Below the pieces are notes generated by a model. It was given only the letters and a program-made list of their open reading frames with translations. It was not told the origin of the DNA and ran no database searches. A program made the translations under genes and the position numbers. Shown piece after piece: positions 7,801-15,352 of a DNA stretch of 18,673 nt. Origin of the DNA: an uncultured Selenomonadaceae bacterium (GTDB taxonomy: Bacteria > Bacillota > Negativicutes > Selenomonadales > Selenomonadaceae); the NCBI GenBank assembly GCA_958415865.1, contig CATYZV010000005.1, positions 1 through 18,673 of the forward strand, given 5' to 3'. How positions within the stretch are numbered: the first letter of the stretch is position 1; each line of letters opens with the position of its first letter.

Positions 7801-8304
7801 TACTGCTTTTTGCGCTGGCCGTCTCTGATGGAAAAGAAAAGGCTCAGCCAGTCCGAGCTGCAGCAGAAAATTCAGCGGGAAATGCGCATGCCCGGCTGGG
7901 TGCTTGCCGACCCTGAAGTCATACGGAACATAGACGATTCACTTAGCTTCATCAAAGTAAATCTCAAAAAGGACAATACCATCAACGCCAACAGCCGCGC
8001 CTACGTCAAGACGCAGGAGGAATTTGATCTGCTGATGGACCATATAGAGCACGTCCTGCGCGGTGCAGGCAAGCGCATTTTGCAAGGCGAAACGAAGATT
8101 TTCCCTTACAAGCTCAATGAAGAAACGGCTTGCAGCTACTGCCCGTACACGGCAATCTGCCGCTTTGACAAGGATACGGCGGGCTATAAGTACAATGAAA
8201 TCGACGATATTGATGACGGCGAAATCATGGAAATCATGCGCCGCGCTGCTCATGATGAACAGAAATGTACGGCAGACAGCAAAGACAGGAAAGGAGATTT
8301 ATAA
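4843..8304 (+). CDS. addB: AddB subunit of ATP-dependent helicase/nuclease
   Basis: AddB pairs with AddA to resect double-strand breaks for homologous recombination, the counterpart of RecBCD in Bacillota. Length is about 1,153 residues, close to the B. subtilis protein. Numbering from the ATG at 4837: the Walker A motif GRAGTGKT starts at residue 9; the degenerate helicase body includes the AANRR, LLRSEDEY and ILGANEGMMPRRS regions; and the C-terminal RecB-type nuclease has VIDYKSG with the catalytic Asp941. The four cysteines of the iron-sulphur 'staple' are present at 785 (FYRCPFRHF) and 1099, 1102 and 1108 (CSYCPYTAIC), with the family's x2 and x5 spacing. I prefer the TTG at 4843 as start because of the ribosome site; the ATG at 4837 adds two residues. 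It is followed immediately by addA. Confidence 0.96.
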   Translation: MLEFIIGRAGTGKTQLCLEAVCERLKKAPQGSPLVLLVPDHMTFAVEKQLALMMNRQGGFSRAYVLGMSRLAYQVLQRCGGALHPHLSEVGKQLLLSRVLSSQKLSVLAKAARQHHFTSSVAGIIEELKTAGISAGQLRDLTQLLDNETLRHKLNDLANIYSGLDEQMAGRYHDSEDIMTLAIERLAKCSWLRGAEIWIDGFDAFNAQHLSVIEQLLKLASNIHLTLCINNLNLVEHEAETALFHRQYIVYSQVRSIADKLEVPVSVHQLTDNHRSAKADLKYIEQRLFAFPLKESPAHGGLHIVEAANRRLECEAAAADMLRLTREEGYRHSDIGILLRSEDEYSELVQRVLQDYAIPCFSDSKRQSAHHPLAELMRSVLEAMRTWQYEPLFRAFKTDFFAASRTEIDELENYVLSFGIRGTKLWLSGNDWKFSRLSQIDADTLTVDDDEQAELAKINDIRRRLAEPLSLFYRQIHEADTAEDFTRAMYDILTALEVPQKLDEWQRTTQEHGDAALAKEHQQIWNSIVELMDQIVQTCGTDQMKLKDYEQLINDGLDSIQIALIPPGSDYVTIAPFEHNTLNNKRAIYILGANEGMMPRRSRSEGLLSDAERLLMAGIGINISSGACEDNFAERYLLYKGFSLPTNYLWASYALADADGRGLEKSILISRLLKILPQAHFTSIPLETILQHRDIQVTTKRRCLSNLTSALRKYSEGSKIEPYWNDVYNLLRDDTALPLKTAFGGLFASAPHDFLPPKLAAEVYAQRKVLRGSVTRFEEFYRCPFRHFVHYALHLQERGEFKFAAPNLGVLLHAVMHRFGAKLEHEQRSWDSVAPEECRSLCHEIVEDIAPRLQNSILLSSGRYKHLLDRIELLASASLQHLIEFAKHSRFQPRALEQQFGGRSDMQPLLFDDESGCKIEVTGQIDRIDISGGYYLVIDYKSGRAMINLLQVYYGLRLQLLTYLLAAKNAAMLLCNMPQAVPAGILYCFLRWPSLMEKKRLSQSELQQKIQREMRMPGWVLADPEVIRNIDDSLSFIKVNLKKDNTINANSRAYVKTQEEFDLLMDHIEHVLRGAGKRILQGETKIFPYKLNEETACSYCPYTAICRFDKDTAGYKYNEIDDIDDGEIMEIMRRAAHDEQKCTADSKDRKGDL

Positions 8305-11300
8305 ATGTGGTCCCCTGAGCAATTGACAGCCATAACAGCCTATGGCAAAAATATACTCGTAGCAGCAGCCGCCGGCTCCGGCAAGACAGCCGTGCTCGTC
8401 GAGCGCGTTGTAGAACGCATCAAGAGGGACAATCCTCATCACTGCGATATCAATCAGATTCTCATTGTAACATTCACCAATGCCGCCGCTGCTGAAATGC
8501 GCGGGCGAATCGCTGCTGCCATCACTGAAAAACTGCCAGATAGCGATAAGGAACGCCAGCTGGTACTGCTGAATGCTGCATCTATATCCACGCTGCACGC
8601 CTTTTGCCAAAACATCATCCGCCAAAACTTCCATGAGCTGGGACTGGACCCTAAGTTCAGATTGGGCAGCGAACAGGAGATATCGCTTTTAAAACTCGAT
8701 GTGCTGGAAGAATTATTTGAATCAAAATACGACGAAGAAGATAATGCTGATTTTCTGCATCTGACGGATATCTACGGCTCTGAACGCGGTGATGAACCTC
8801 TCTATGATATCATCTTGAAGCTCTACGAATACTCGCGCAGCCAGCCTTTCCCATCACAATGGCTGTCTGCACTGCCTCATTATTATGAGCTTGACAGCGG
8901 CAGCTTAGAGGAATTCCCCTGGATGGCGTTGATTGAGCGCGATGTAAAAAATAAATTATCCTCGTGCCGCCGCATCGGAGCGGAGCTGCACCGGCAGGCA
9001 CAGGAACTCAAGATAGAGCCGCTTATAAAAATAGCTTCTGCCGACCTTGAGATAGTAGACGGCTGCCTTGCCTGCCGGGATTGGAGCAGCCTGCAAAAAA
9101 CCATCAGCGGAGCCTCTTTTATGCGCATGACATCATCCAAGAAAATTCCAGCCGAAATCAAAGAAGCATTCAAGGCACGGCGCGACGGCATAAAAGATGT
9201 ATTTAAACAGCTGCAGGAAAATTACTTTGAACAGCCCTTAGAAGAAGTACTGCATGATATCCCTGTGCTAAGAGATGAAACCTCTATACTATGCCGTACT
9301 GTACAGGACTTTGCAGCGGCATTCGCCAAGGCAAAAGCAGAAAAATCCCTGCTCGATTTTTCCGACTTGGAACATTTTGCTCTTCAGCTATTGGCAGCTC
9401 CCGGCTCTACAGCCGATGATCTGATCCCGACGGCAGCTGCTTTGACCTTGCAGGAAAAATACAAGGAAATCATGGTCGATGAATATCAGGATACAAACGG
9501 CGTACAGGAAGCTATATTGCAGCTGATAGCCTCGCGCAGTACGCCGGACTGCTTTTTCGTCGGCGATGTCAAGCAGAGTATTTACAAATTCCGCCTCGCT
9601 GACCCCGGCTTGTTCATGCAGAAATACAAGAGCTACTTTCAAAGCAGCGATGACTGTCAGCGCATCGACTTGGCTAAAAACTTCCGCAGCCGCCGCAATA
9701 TTCTCGATGCAGTCAACTGCATTTTTTCACAGGTCATGACGGAAACGGCGGCAGAACTCAATTACGGTGAAGCGGAGATGCTGCGCTGCGGGCTGGAATA
9801 TCCACCGTGCAGTGAAGGACAGACGGTCGATTCACCGATTGAGCTGACCATCATCGACAAAAACGGCACAGCAGGCCAAGAGGATAACGGCAACGATGAA
9901 AATTCCGTAGAACAGGGCTTTAAGGCAGAAGCCGCCCTGATCGTCAGTCGCATACAAACACTGCTTAGCGACGAAAAAACAGTCGTCTACGATAAGAAGC
10001 TCAATGATTACCGCCCGCTGCAGTGCCGCGATATCGTCATTCTGACGCGCACGATAAAGCAGAAGGGCCAGATACTGTCCGAGGCTCTGCGCTCTGCTGA
10101 TATACCCGTTTATTCCAGTGATGAGTCAGGATATTTTCAGGCGACGGAAATCCGCGTGATGCTGTCATTGCTTCAGATAATAGACAATCCCCAGCAGGAT
10201 ATACCGCTGACCGCCGTGCTCTATTCCCCTATCATCGGACTGAGTGCAGCAGAATTGACGCGCGTGCGCCTGCTTGCTCCCGAAAAAAATATGTATACGG
10301 CACTGATAGCAGCAGTCAAAGAAGGCAGCCGCCTGCCGAAATCGCTCAAGCAGAAATTGTCATCTTTCGTGCATAATCTCGAAAAATGGCGCGACTATGC
10401 ACGCCGCCACAGCGTGCCGGAACTGATCTGGCTGCTGCTCGATGAGACGGGCTATTATGATTACGCAGGCGGCATGAAAGAAGGCTTAGTCCGCCAAGCA
10501 AATCTTCGCGCACTCTACGATAGAGCAGCGGCATACGAGCAGACATCCTTCCGCGGTCTGTTCCGCTTTCTGCGCTTCGTGCAGCGTATGCAGGATATGG
10601 GCAGCGACCTCGAAGTAGCACGCAGCCTAGGCGAAGGTGAAAATGTCGTACGTGTAATGAGCATTCATAAAAGCAAAGGCCTAGAATTTCCTGTCGTCAT
10701 TCTCGCCGATGCAGGCAAGCGGTTCAACCTAAGGGACGCACAGCAGGAAGCCGTATTGATTCACAAAGACTTAGGGCTGGGACTGTACACGTATGATTTG
10801 GAAAATCACATCCGCTACCAGACACTGCCGCGCCAGGCAATCGCTCAGCAGATCACGCATGAACTGAAAGCAGAGGAAATGCGCATGCTCTACACTGCGA
10901 TGACGCGCGCCCGCGAAAAGCTCATAATCATCGGCTCCGTTGCCGATGCAGGCAAATTCGCCGCACGCTGTGCCTCTCACCTGCCAGATGACGGCTGCCA
11001 AGCTCTGCCCGATGAGTGCATCGAAGGTGCCAACAATTATCTCGACTGGCTCGGCACGGCTCTGCTGCGCCATCCTGACGGCAGTACACTGCGCAGCCAA
11101 AGCGGCAGAGAATCCTTTGCACTGCTAAGCAATAACTCGCATTGGCAGATTGAATTTACCACAGCAACCGCCGCTATAACGCAGCATACCGAATCACACG
11201 ATACGAAACAAGTAATGCAGTCAGTAAAAAAATTGGAACCGCTGCCGGAAACAGAATATAAAGACTGGGCAGCCGACAGGCTGAATCGGCAGTATCCACA

Positions 11301-11982
11301 TGCCGAAGCACTGCAAATTCCGGCAAAGCTGTCCGTCAGTGAAATAAAACGCCGCTTTGCACTGGAAGAAGCCGACGGTATAGCCGCGCCTTACATTGAA
11401 AAGGCTGTCTTTAAGCGGCCGCGCTTCTTGCAGCAGACGACTGCCATGACAGCGGCAGAATACGGGACATTGATGCACACCGTCATGCAGCACCTAGATC
11501 TCCGAGGTGATCTGACTGACCGCGGCATAGCTGAGCAGCTGCAGCAGATGGCAGAAGCTGAAATCATTGACAAAGAGCAGCTAAAGAAGATCTACCGCCG
11601 AAAGATACGAGAATTTCTATATTCGCCGCTGGGTACGCGCCTGCGCAAATCGCCGCAGATAGAACGAGAGCTTGCCTTCAGCCGAATGATGTCAATGCAG
11701 GAGATAAACAGCGTATTTCCGGGCAAAAAGCTCTATCCTGAAAACGGCGAAGAGACTGTTTTCATCCAAGGCATAATCGATCTGCTGTTTGCGGAAGATG
11801 ACGGTTTGGTGCTGCTCGATTACAAGACAGATAATTGCAGTGCAGAAAAGGCAAGAGAAAAATACGCTGTACAGATCGAGCTTTATGCCGCTGCGGCACA
11901 GGCTATACTTCAAAAGCCGGTCAAAGAAAAATATCTCTATCTATTCCACAGCGGCACGGTCGTCAATATGCGCCTGCCATGA
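8305..11982 (+). CDS. addA: AddA subunit of ATP-dependent helicase/nuclease
   Basis: AddA is the superfamily 1A 3'-5' helicase and nuclease subunit of AddAB. At 1,225 residues it matches the family. Motifs in order: Q motif WSPEQLTAI at the N terminus; Walker A AAGSGKT (residues 22-28); motif Ia VTFTNAAAAEM; motif II VDEYQDTN with Asp392-Glu393; motif III GDVKQSIYKFRLADP; motif IV NFRSRRNI; motif V MSIHKSKGLEFPVV; motif VI YTAMTRAREKL; and a C-terminal nuclease with LLDYKTDN (Asp1172) and QIELYAAA. Both subunits therefore keep an intact nuclease site. The ATG directly abuts the addB stop codon, with the site AAAGGAG ending eight bases upstream, so the two are translated from one message. No terminator follows before the HAD gene. 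Confidence 0.97.
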   Translation: MWSPEQLTAITAYGKNILVAAAAGSGKTAVLVERVVERIKRDNPHHCDINQILIVTFTNAAAAEMRGRIAAAITEKLPDSDKERQLVLLNAASISTLHAFCQNIIRQNFHELGLDPKFRLGSEQEISLLKLDVLEELFESKYDEEDNADFLHLTDIYGSERGDEPLYDIILKLYEYSRSQPFPSQWLSALPHYYELDSGSLEEFPWMALIERDVKNKLSSCRRIGAELHRQAQELKIEPLIKIASADLEIVDGCLACRDWSSLQKTISGASFMRMTSSKKIPAEIKEAFKARRDGIKDVFKQLQENYFEQPLEEVLHDIPVLRDETSILCRTVQDFAAAFAKAKAEKSLLDFSDLEHFALQLLAAPGSTADDLIPTAAALTLQEKYKEIMVDEYQDTNGVQEAILQLIASRSTPDCFFVGDVKQSIYKFRLADPGLFMQKYKSYFQSSDDCQRIDLAKNFRSRRNILDAVNCIFSQVMTETAAELNYGEAEMLRCGLEYPPCSEGQTVDSPIELTIIDKNGTAGQEDNGNDENSVEQGFKAEAALIVSRIQTLLSDEKTVVYDKKLNDYRPLQCRDIVILTRTIKQKGQILSEALRSADIPVYSSDESGYFQATEIRVMLSLLQIIDNPQQDIPLTAVLYSPIIGLSAAELTRVRLLAPEKNMYTALIAAVKEGSRLPKSLKQKLSSFVHNLEKWRDYARRHSVPELIWLLLDETGYYDYAGGMKEGLVRQANLRALYDRAAAYEQTSFRGLFRFLRFVQRMQDMGSDLEVARSLGEGENVVRVMSIHKSKGLEFPVVILADAGKRFNLRDAQQEAVLIHKDLGLGLYTYDLENHIRYQTLPRQAIAQQITHELKAEEMRMLYTAMTRAREKLIIIGSVADAGKFAARCASHLPDDGCQALPDECIEGANNYLDWLGTALLRHPDGSTLRSQSGRESFALLSNNSHWQIEFTTATAAITQHTESHDTKQVMQSVKKLEPLPETEYKDWAADRLNRQYPHAEALQIPAKLSVSEIKRRFALEEADGIAAPYIEKAVFKRPRFLQQTTAMTAAEYGTLMHTVMQHLDLRGDLTDRGIAEQLQQMAEAEIIDKEQLKKIYRRKIREFLYSPLGTRLRKSPQIERELAFSRMMSMQEINSVFPGKKLYPENGEETVFIQGIIDLLFAEDDGLVLLDYKTDNCSAEKAREKYAVQIELYAAAAQAILQKPVKEKYLYLFHSGTVVNMRLP

Positions 11983-11988
11983 TATAAT
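11960..11988 (+). promoter_or_regulatory. Extended -10 promoter of the HAD phosphatase gene
   Basis: TGATATAAT (11980-11988) is a perfect extended -10, and its TGA is the addA stop codon. A weak -35 TCGTCA (11960-11965) lies 17 bases upstream of the hexamer. It would give a leader of about 25 bases before the ATG at 12021, letting the gene be transcribed apart from addBA. Confidence 0.45.
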
Positions 11989-12006
11989 TGAAAGAAACAA
12001 ATCGGC

Positions 12007-12014
12007 AAAGGGGA
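12007..12014 (+). promoter_or_regulatory. Ribosome binding site of the HAD gene
   Basis: AAAGGGGA, with its last G seven bases before the ATG at 12021, fixes that start and argues against the in-frame TTG at 11988. Confidence 0.6.
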
Positions 12015-12020
12015 TTGGAT

Positions 12021-12845
12021 ATGGATAAATCGTATAAATTAATCGCACTCGATATGGATGGCACACTGCTGAATTCTGATAAAAAGATCAGCCCGCTGAC
12101 TAGAGAGGCCATAATGAAAGCCCATGCTCACAGCGTAAGAATAGTACTCGCCACCGGCAGGCCTCTTGAAGGCATCTACGGCGCACTGCATGAACTCGGG
12201 CTGATGGGACCGGACACCTACGCACTGAGCTTTAACGGTGCACTTGTCGTTAATGTAAGCACCAAGCAGCCTATTTATACAAATGCACTGAAAGGCTCTG
12301 ATTATAAAAAGCTCAATGCTTTATCGCAAGAATTAGGAGTCAACTGCCACGCTTTTTCCACGCGCCAGGGGCTTATTGCTCGTCAAAACAGTAAGTACAC
12401 TCAGACGGAAATAGACATCAACAAGATAGATCTGCATATCGTCGATCCCGCTAAAGATATCAGCGACGATGAAGATATCGTCAAAGTCATGTTCATCGAC
12501 CCGCCTGAAATCATAGAAAAAGCCGTGGCAAAGCTGCCACAGTGGGCATACGAAGATTACAGCAGCTGCCGCAGTACGCCGTTTTTCTTTGAATTTATGC
12601 ACAAGGGTGTGGATAAAGGCATAGGCTTATCCCATCTCGCTGCTAGCCTCGGCATCAGCCGCGAAGAAATCATAGCCTGCGGCGATGAAGGCAACGATTT
12701 AGCCATGGTTAGATACGCCAGTCTCGGCGTGGCTATGGGAAATGGCATCGACAGCGTAAAAGCCGCTGCTGATTATGTAACGGATACGAATGACAATGAC
12801 GGCATAGCCAAAGTCATCGATAAATTTATTTTCCATAAAGAATAA
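12021..12845 (+). CDS. Cof-type HAD-superfamily phosphatase
   Basis: This is a 274-residue hydrolase of the haloacid dehalogenase superfamily, subclass IIB (Cof/YidA type). Such cytoplasmic enzymes dephosphorylate sugar phosphates, flavin or other small phosphoesters. The sequence does not show which substrate is used. Motif I is LDMDGTLLNSD with Asp11 (nucleophile) and Asp13; motif II is LATGRP with Thr45; motif III is Lys199 in KGVDKGIGL; motif IV is ACGDEGNDLAMV with Asp222 and Asp226. The region between motifs II and III (about residues 85-190) is the C2-type cap. All catalytic residues are present. It lies 38 bases after addA, probably with its own promoter, and nothing suggests a role in DNA repair. 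Confidence 0.9.
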   Translation: MDKSYKLIALDMDGTLLNSDKKISPLTREAIMKAHAHSVRIVLATGRPLEGIYGALHELGLMGPDTYALSFNGALVVNVSTKQPIYTNALKGSDYKKLNALSQELGVNCHAFSTRQGLIARQNSKYTQTEIDINKIDLHIVDPAKDISDDEDIVKVMFIDPPEIIEKAVAKLPQWAYEDYSSCRSTPFFFEFMHKGVDKGIGLSHLAASLGISREEIIACGDEGNDLAMVRYASLGVAMGNGIDSVKAAADYVTDTNDNDGIAKVIDKFIFHKE

Positions 12846-12863
12846 CAGCCGCCTACAGGCAGC

Positions 12864-12896
12864 AAAAAAGCCGCAGCATCACACTGCGGCTTTTTC
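12864..12896. terminator. Bidirectional terminator between HAD gene and exonuclease gene
   Basis: A 12-bp stem, AAAAAGCCGCAG (12865-12876) with its complement at 12884-12895, and a 7-base loop stand between two convergent genes. It has T runs on both strands, so it can stop the plus-strand addBA-HAD transcript and the minus-strand exonuclease transcript. Confidence 0.88.
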
Positions 12897-12917
12897 TATC
12901 TCTATCAGTCTGTCATA

Positions 12918-13598
12918 TCACTTCATCCCCATCTTCGAGAGCATTTCAGGACTGAACATATCACCCATGCTGAATGTATGCGGCCGTTCGGGCTTTAAGG
13001 CATCGAGTACTACCTTCATCTGCTGCTTGAACAACGCTTCATTGCGCGACAAGGCAAAGATATTGGCGGTGTTCTTGGCATCCCAGAGTGCGTCGTGCTG
13101 CTTTCCTTCAAATAGATTGGCAGTCAATTCCACTGCGGTGGACAGCGACATCGGCTTTTCCAGATTGAGCAGCTGAGTAAATATCTTCTGAAAATCCTTC
13201 CAGTTATCCATCATGTACTGCAAACGGTCAGTTACGGCAATCTGCTTGAGGCGGATTTCACGGCGGAGCTGATCGAGATCATTTTCACTCCACGCATAGA
13301 CTTCATATTTTCCGTCGGACTGAGCTATGCTCCAATCGGTGAACATTTCCAAAGCGGAAGAAAAATCCGGGGCATTTTTAACCATCTCCGTCGTTATGCC
13401 GGTTAGGCTAGTGTATTTCTTGAAGATTTTTTCATTGTACTTGGGCTTTACCAGCTGCTTGAAGCGGGCTTCCTCTTTGTAATTTTCACCCAGCAGCACT
13501 GCGCCGATCTCAATTATCTCCACACGGCAGATTTTCTTTTGTTCCTTGTATTCCTTTGCCAGCGGATTCATTTCAAAATCGACAAAAATATACTTCAT
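12918..13598 (-). CDS. DEDDh-family 3'-5' exonuclease
   Basis: This 226-residue protein has an RNase T/DnaQ-like exonuclease fold. The four metal-binding acids and the general base are visible: Asp7 and Glu9 (FVDFEMN), Asp107 (AWSENDLDQL), His168 and Asp173 (KQHDALWDAKNTAN). The FVDFEMNP opening and overall length resemble the ERI-1/KapD-like branch, whose members act on RNA or short nucleic acids. The substrate is not known here. The last 35 residues (HTFSMGDMFSPEMLSKMGMK) are a methionine-rich tail outside the domain. The ATG at 13598 has AAAGGAAAG about eight bases upstream (13604-13612). An upstream ATG at 13622 would add eight residues that encode this ribosome site, so I reject it. It has its own promoter at 13641-13669. 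Confidence 0.85.
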   Translation of the reverse strand: MKYIFVDFEMNPLAKEYKEQKKICRVEIIEIGAVLLGENYKEEARFKQLVKPKYNEKIFKKYTSLTGITTEMVKNAPDFSSALEMFTDWSIAQSDGKYEVYAWSENDLDQLRREIRLKQIAVTDRLQYMMDNWKDFQKIFTQLLNLEKPMSLSTAVELTANLFEGKQHDALWDAKNTANIFALSRNEALFKQQMKVVLDALKPERPHTFSMGDMFSPEMLSKMGMK

Positions 13599-13640
13599 GC
13601 AATCTTTCCTTTCTAAAAACATATCTATATTACAGTATAA

Positions 13641-13669
13641 ATTTTATTATTATTTCCGATGAATATCAA
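13641..13669 (-). promoter_or_regulatory. Promoter of the exonuclease gene
   Basis: On the minus strand, -35 TTGATA (13664-13669), a 17-base spacer and -10 TAAAAT (13641-13646) stand about 43 bases before the ATG. Each box has five of six consensus bases. Confidence 0.55.
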
Positions 13670-13680
13670 TCTATCTAAGC

Positions 13681-13739
13681 AAAAAACAGCCGTATTGCGC
13701 CGAAAATTTACAAAATCAGGCGGATACAGCTGTTTTTAC
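13681..13739 (-). terminator. Long imperfect hairpin, likely terminator of the secreted-protein gene
   Basis: The arms 13682-13701 and 13719-13737 pair as AAAAACAGC with GCTGTTTTT, then GTAT with ATAC and CGCC with GGCG, with one mismatch and a bulge. They enclose a 17-base AT-rich loop. It starts nine bases after the stop codon of the minus-strand gene and ends in a T run on that strand. The length and bulges make it less typical than the other terminators here. Confidence 0.6.
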
Positions 13740-13745
13740 GTTCAA

Positions 13746-14228
13746 TTAAGATCTCGCTATCAGTTCATCATCATGTGCTTTAGCGTATTCTACTAAAGTG
13801 ATGTATTTTATCGCGCCGATCGTATCAGGCCTTACGGTTATCCATGTCAGATAAGCCGGCGTATCAGTCCAGCGGAACTTGTCTTTTTTCGTATAGAAAG
13901 ATTCATCGCCGAAGCAGATGGCCTGATTTTCTACGTTGAGGCGGCATTTAGTTATACTGTAGAAGCGATATTCGGTCGACATCGGAATATCATTTATTTT
14001 TCTTTCATCGTAAATTATGATATTCTTATTGATGGAACCGTCGCTGTTCCTATCGTATTTGATAGTGCTGGTATCAAATGCCGTGATGTACTGCTCTGCC
14101 GGACCGAGGTCAAATACCTGCCAGGGAGCGGGCACTTCTATCGGCTTTGGCTTGGCAGCGGCAAGAGAGGCACTAGCCATCAGCACCATCATGACAGCGG
14201 CAAATAAACAGAGTATTTTCTTTTTCAT
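13746..14228 (-). CDS. Small secreted protein of unknown function
   Basis: I do not recognise this 160-residue protein with confidence. It opens with a clear signal peptide: MKKK, a hydrophobic core of about 15 residues, then SLAAA with a signal peptidase I-type site near residue 25. The mature part, about 135 residues, has two cysteines (KCRLNVENQAIC) 11 residues apart that could form a disulphide. Aromatic-rich strands FRWTDTPAYLTWITVRPDTIG and a charged end follow. The pattern of FDTSTIKYD early, a central cysteine strand and a late W-x-x-x-x-PDTIG loosely recalls the surface-adhesin-E-like secreted domain common in Negativicutes; that is a guess. AAAAGG lies ten bases before the ATG. The neighbouring genes give no hint of its role. 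Confidence 0.75.
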   Translation of the reverse strand: MKKKILCLFAAVMMVLMASASLAAAKPKPIEVPAPWQVFDLGPAEQYITAFDTSTIKYDRNSDGSINKNIIIYDERKINDIPMSTEYRFYSITKCRLNVENQAICFGDESFYTKKDKFRWTDTPAYLTWITVRPDTIGAIKYITLVEYAKAHDDELIARS

Positions 14229-14260
14229 GCAATCACAACCTTTTCTTTATCTTTAAATAT

Positions 14261-14264
14261 GGAG
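14261..14264 (+). promoter_or_regulatory. Ribosome binding site of the AtpZ-like gene
   Basis: GGAG stands six bases before the ATG at 14271, making that the likely start. The in-frame ATG at 14259 overlaps this site and has no ribosome site of its own. Confidence 0.6.
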
Positions 14265-14270
14265 CAGACA

Positions 14271-14483
14271 ATGACTAAACCTAAATCGAACTGGGAGACC
14301 TTTGCTTTTATCAGCGGCATCGGCATTCATTTTATAATAGTGATAGGGCTGTGTGTATTCATCGGCATAGAGGCTGACGAATATTTTTCTTCCACACCTT
14401 TCGGCACAGTCAGCGGTATTTTTCTCGGTGTCATAACTGCCGTTTACACCGCCTACAAACGCATCAAGGATGTGAACCGATGA
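14271..14483 (+). CDS. AtpZ/AtpI-like small membrane protein
   Basis: This is a 70-residue protein with two predicted transmembrane helices (about residues 11-32 and 42-60), joined by the short polar turn EADEYFSSTPFG and ending in the basic YKRIKDVNR. This layout, including the acidic residues just after helix 1 and a STPFGTVSGIFLG start to helix 2, matches the AtpZ/AtpI family ('ATPase gene 1', suggested Mg/Ca transport or F-type ATPase rotor assembly). Such genes normally open the atp operon. Here it is paired with a pseudouridine synthase and no atp gene is visible, which makes the functional link uncertain. Its stop codon overlaps the next start as ATGA. The gap to the divergent secreted-protein gene is only about 40 bases. 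Confidence 0.65.
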   Translation: MTKPKSNWETFAFISGIGIHFIIVIGLCVFIGIEADEYFSSTPFGTVSGIFLGVITAVYTAYKRIKDVNR

Positions 14484-15352
14484 CGCGCATTTCATACACT
14501 GTAGAAGCAGGCATGCCGCGCCAGCTGGCAAAATACTATCTAAAACGACGCTGCGGCATATCCTCAACACTGTGGAAAAAAATAAAGCGCACGGAAAATT
14601 TTTGGCTCAACGGTGAATTGACAAGACCGTCGCAAGCATTCGTCGAGGGCGGCGATATTGTATCATATGAACTGCCTGCTGTTAAATCGGCAGTTCAGCC
14701 TGCTGATATTCCCTTATCCGTCGCCTACGAGGATGAATATCTTCTTATAGCCGATAAGCCTGCCGGCATGCTGACACATCCTCTGACTTTTGAAAAGGAT
14801 GCTACACTGGCAAATGCTGTCATCTACCATTTTCAGCAAAACGGCGAGGAATGGGGCTGTCATCCGCTCTACCGCCTCGACAGGAATACCTCCGGGCTGG
14901 TGGTATTTGCCAAGCTGTCTCAGCTGCAGCACCAGCTAGGCGGACATGACCGGCTGCATCGGTCGTACAAAGCGATAGTTCACGGCATATTAGCTGAAAA
15001 ACAGGGGACAATCAACGCTCCTATCGGCAGACAGGAGAACAGCATGATACTCCACTGCGTATCTGACAGCGGCAAACACGCCGTAACTCATTACAAGGTA
15101 TTAAAAGAGTACGGCAGCTATTCACTCGTCGAACTATGGCTGGAAACGGGCAGAACTCATCAGATAAGAGTCCATATGGCTCATATCGGCCATCCGTTGC
15201 TTGGCGATGACCTTTACGGCGGCAGCCGCGAGTTGATCAGCCGCCATGCTCTGCACGCCTATAAGGTGCAATTCATCCATCCGTTCAGCAGCGAAGATAT
15301 CGCCGTTCAATCACCATTGCCGCCGGATATGGAAAGTCTGCTGACGGATTAG
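14480..15352 (+). CDS. RluA-family RNA pseudouridine synthase
   Basis: The enzyme isomerises uridine to pseudouridine in RNA, most likely 23S rRNA or tRNA. It has 290 residues. An S4-like N-terminal region (about 1-65, with [15 protein letters not shown] and VEGGDIV) precedes the catalytic domain. The catalytic Asp134 lies in [15 protein letters not shown] (131-145), and the later signature is [25 protein letters not shown] (224-248). All expected motifs are intact. The target site cannot be read from the sequence, so I give no rlu letter. The start ATG overlaps the stop of the AtpZ-like gene in an ATGA, so the two are translationally coupled. The stop codon TAG at 15350-15352 overlaps the ung stop on the other strand. 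Confidence 0.92.
   Translation: MTRISYTVEAGMPRQLAKYYLKRRCGISSTLWKKIKRTENFWLNGELTRPSQAFVEGGDIVSYELPAVKSAVQPADIPLSVAYEDEYLLIADKPAGMLTHPLTFEKDATLANAVIYHFQQNGEEWGCHPLYRLDRNTSGLVVFAKLSQLQHQLGGHDRLHRSYKAIVHGILAEKQGTINAPIGRQENSMILHCVSDSGKHAVTHYKVLKEYGSYSLVELWLETGRTHQIRVHMAHIGHPLLGDDLYGGSRELISRHALHAYKVQFIHPFSSEDIAVQSPLPPDMESLLTD

Noticed and set aside
12333..12748. Minus-strand frames inside the HAD phosphatase gene
   Set aside because: They have no ribosome site and are opposite an intact catalytic gene.
4837..12845. A new defence or mobile system around the large helicase-nuclease genes
   Set aside because: Both proteins match AddB and AddA over full length with standard order and motifs, and neighbours are housekeeping genes; no integrase, transposase, CRISPR repeat or toxin-antitoxin pair is seen.
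14253..14570. Minus-strand frame of 105 residues covering the AtpZ-like gene
   Set aside because: It is antisense to a gene with a good ribosome site and ATGA coupling, and its translation resembles no protein; its end overlaps the divergent gene's leader.
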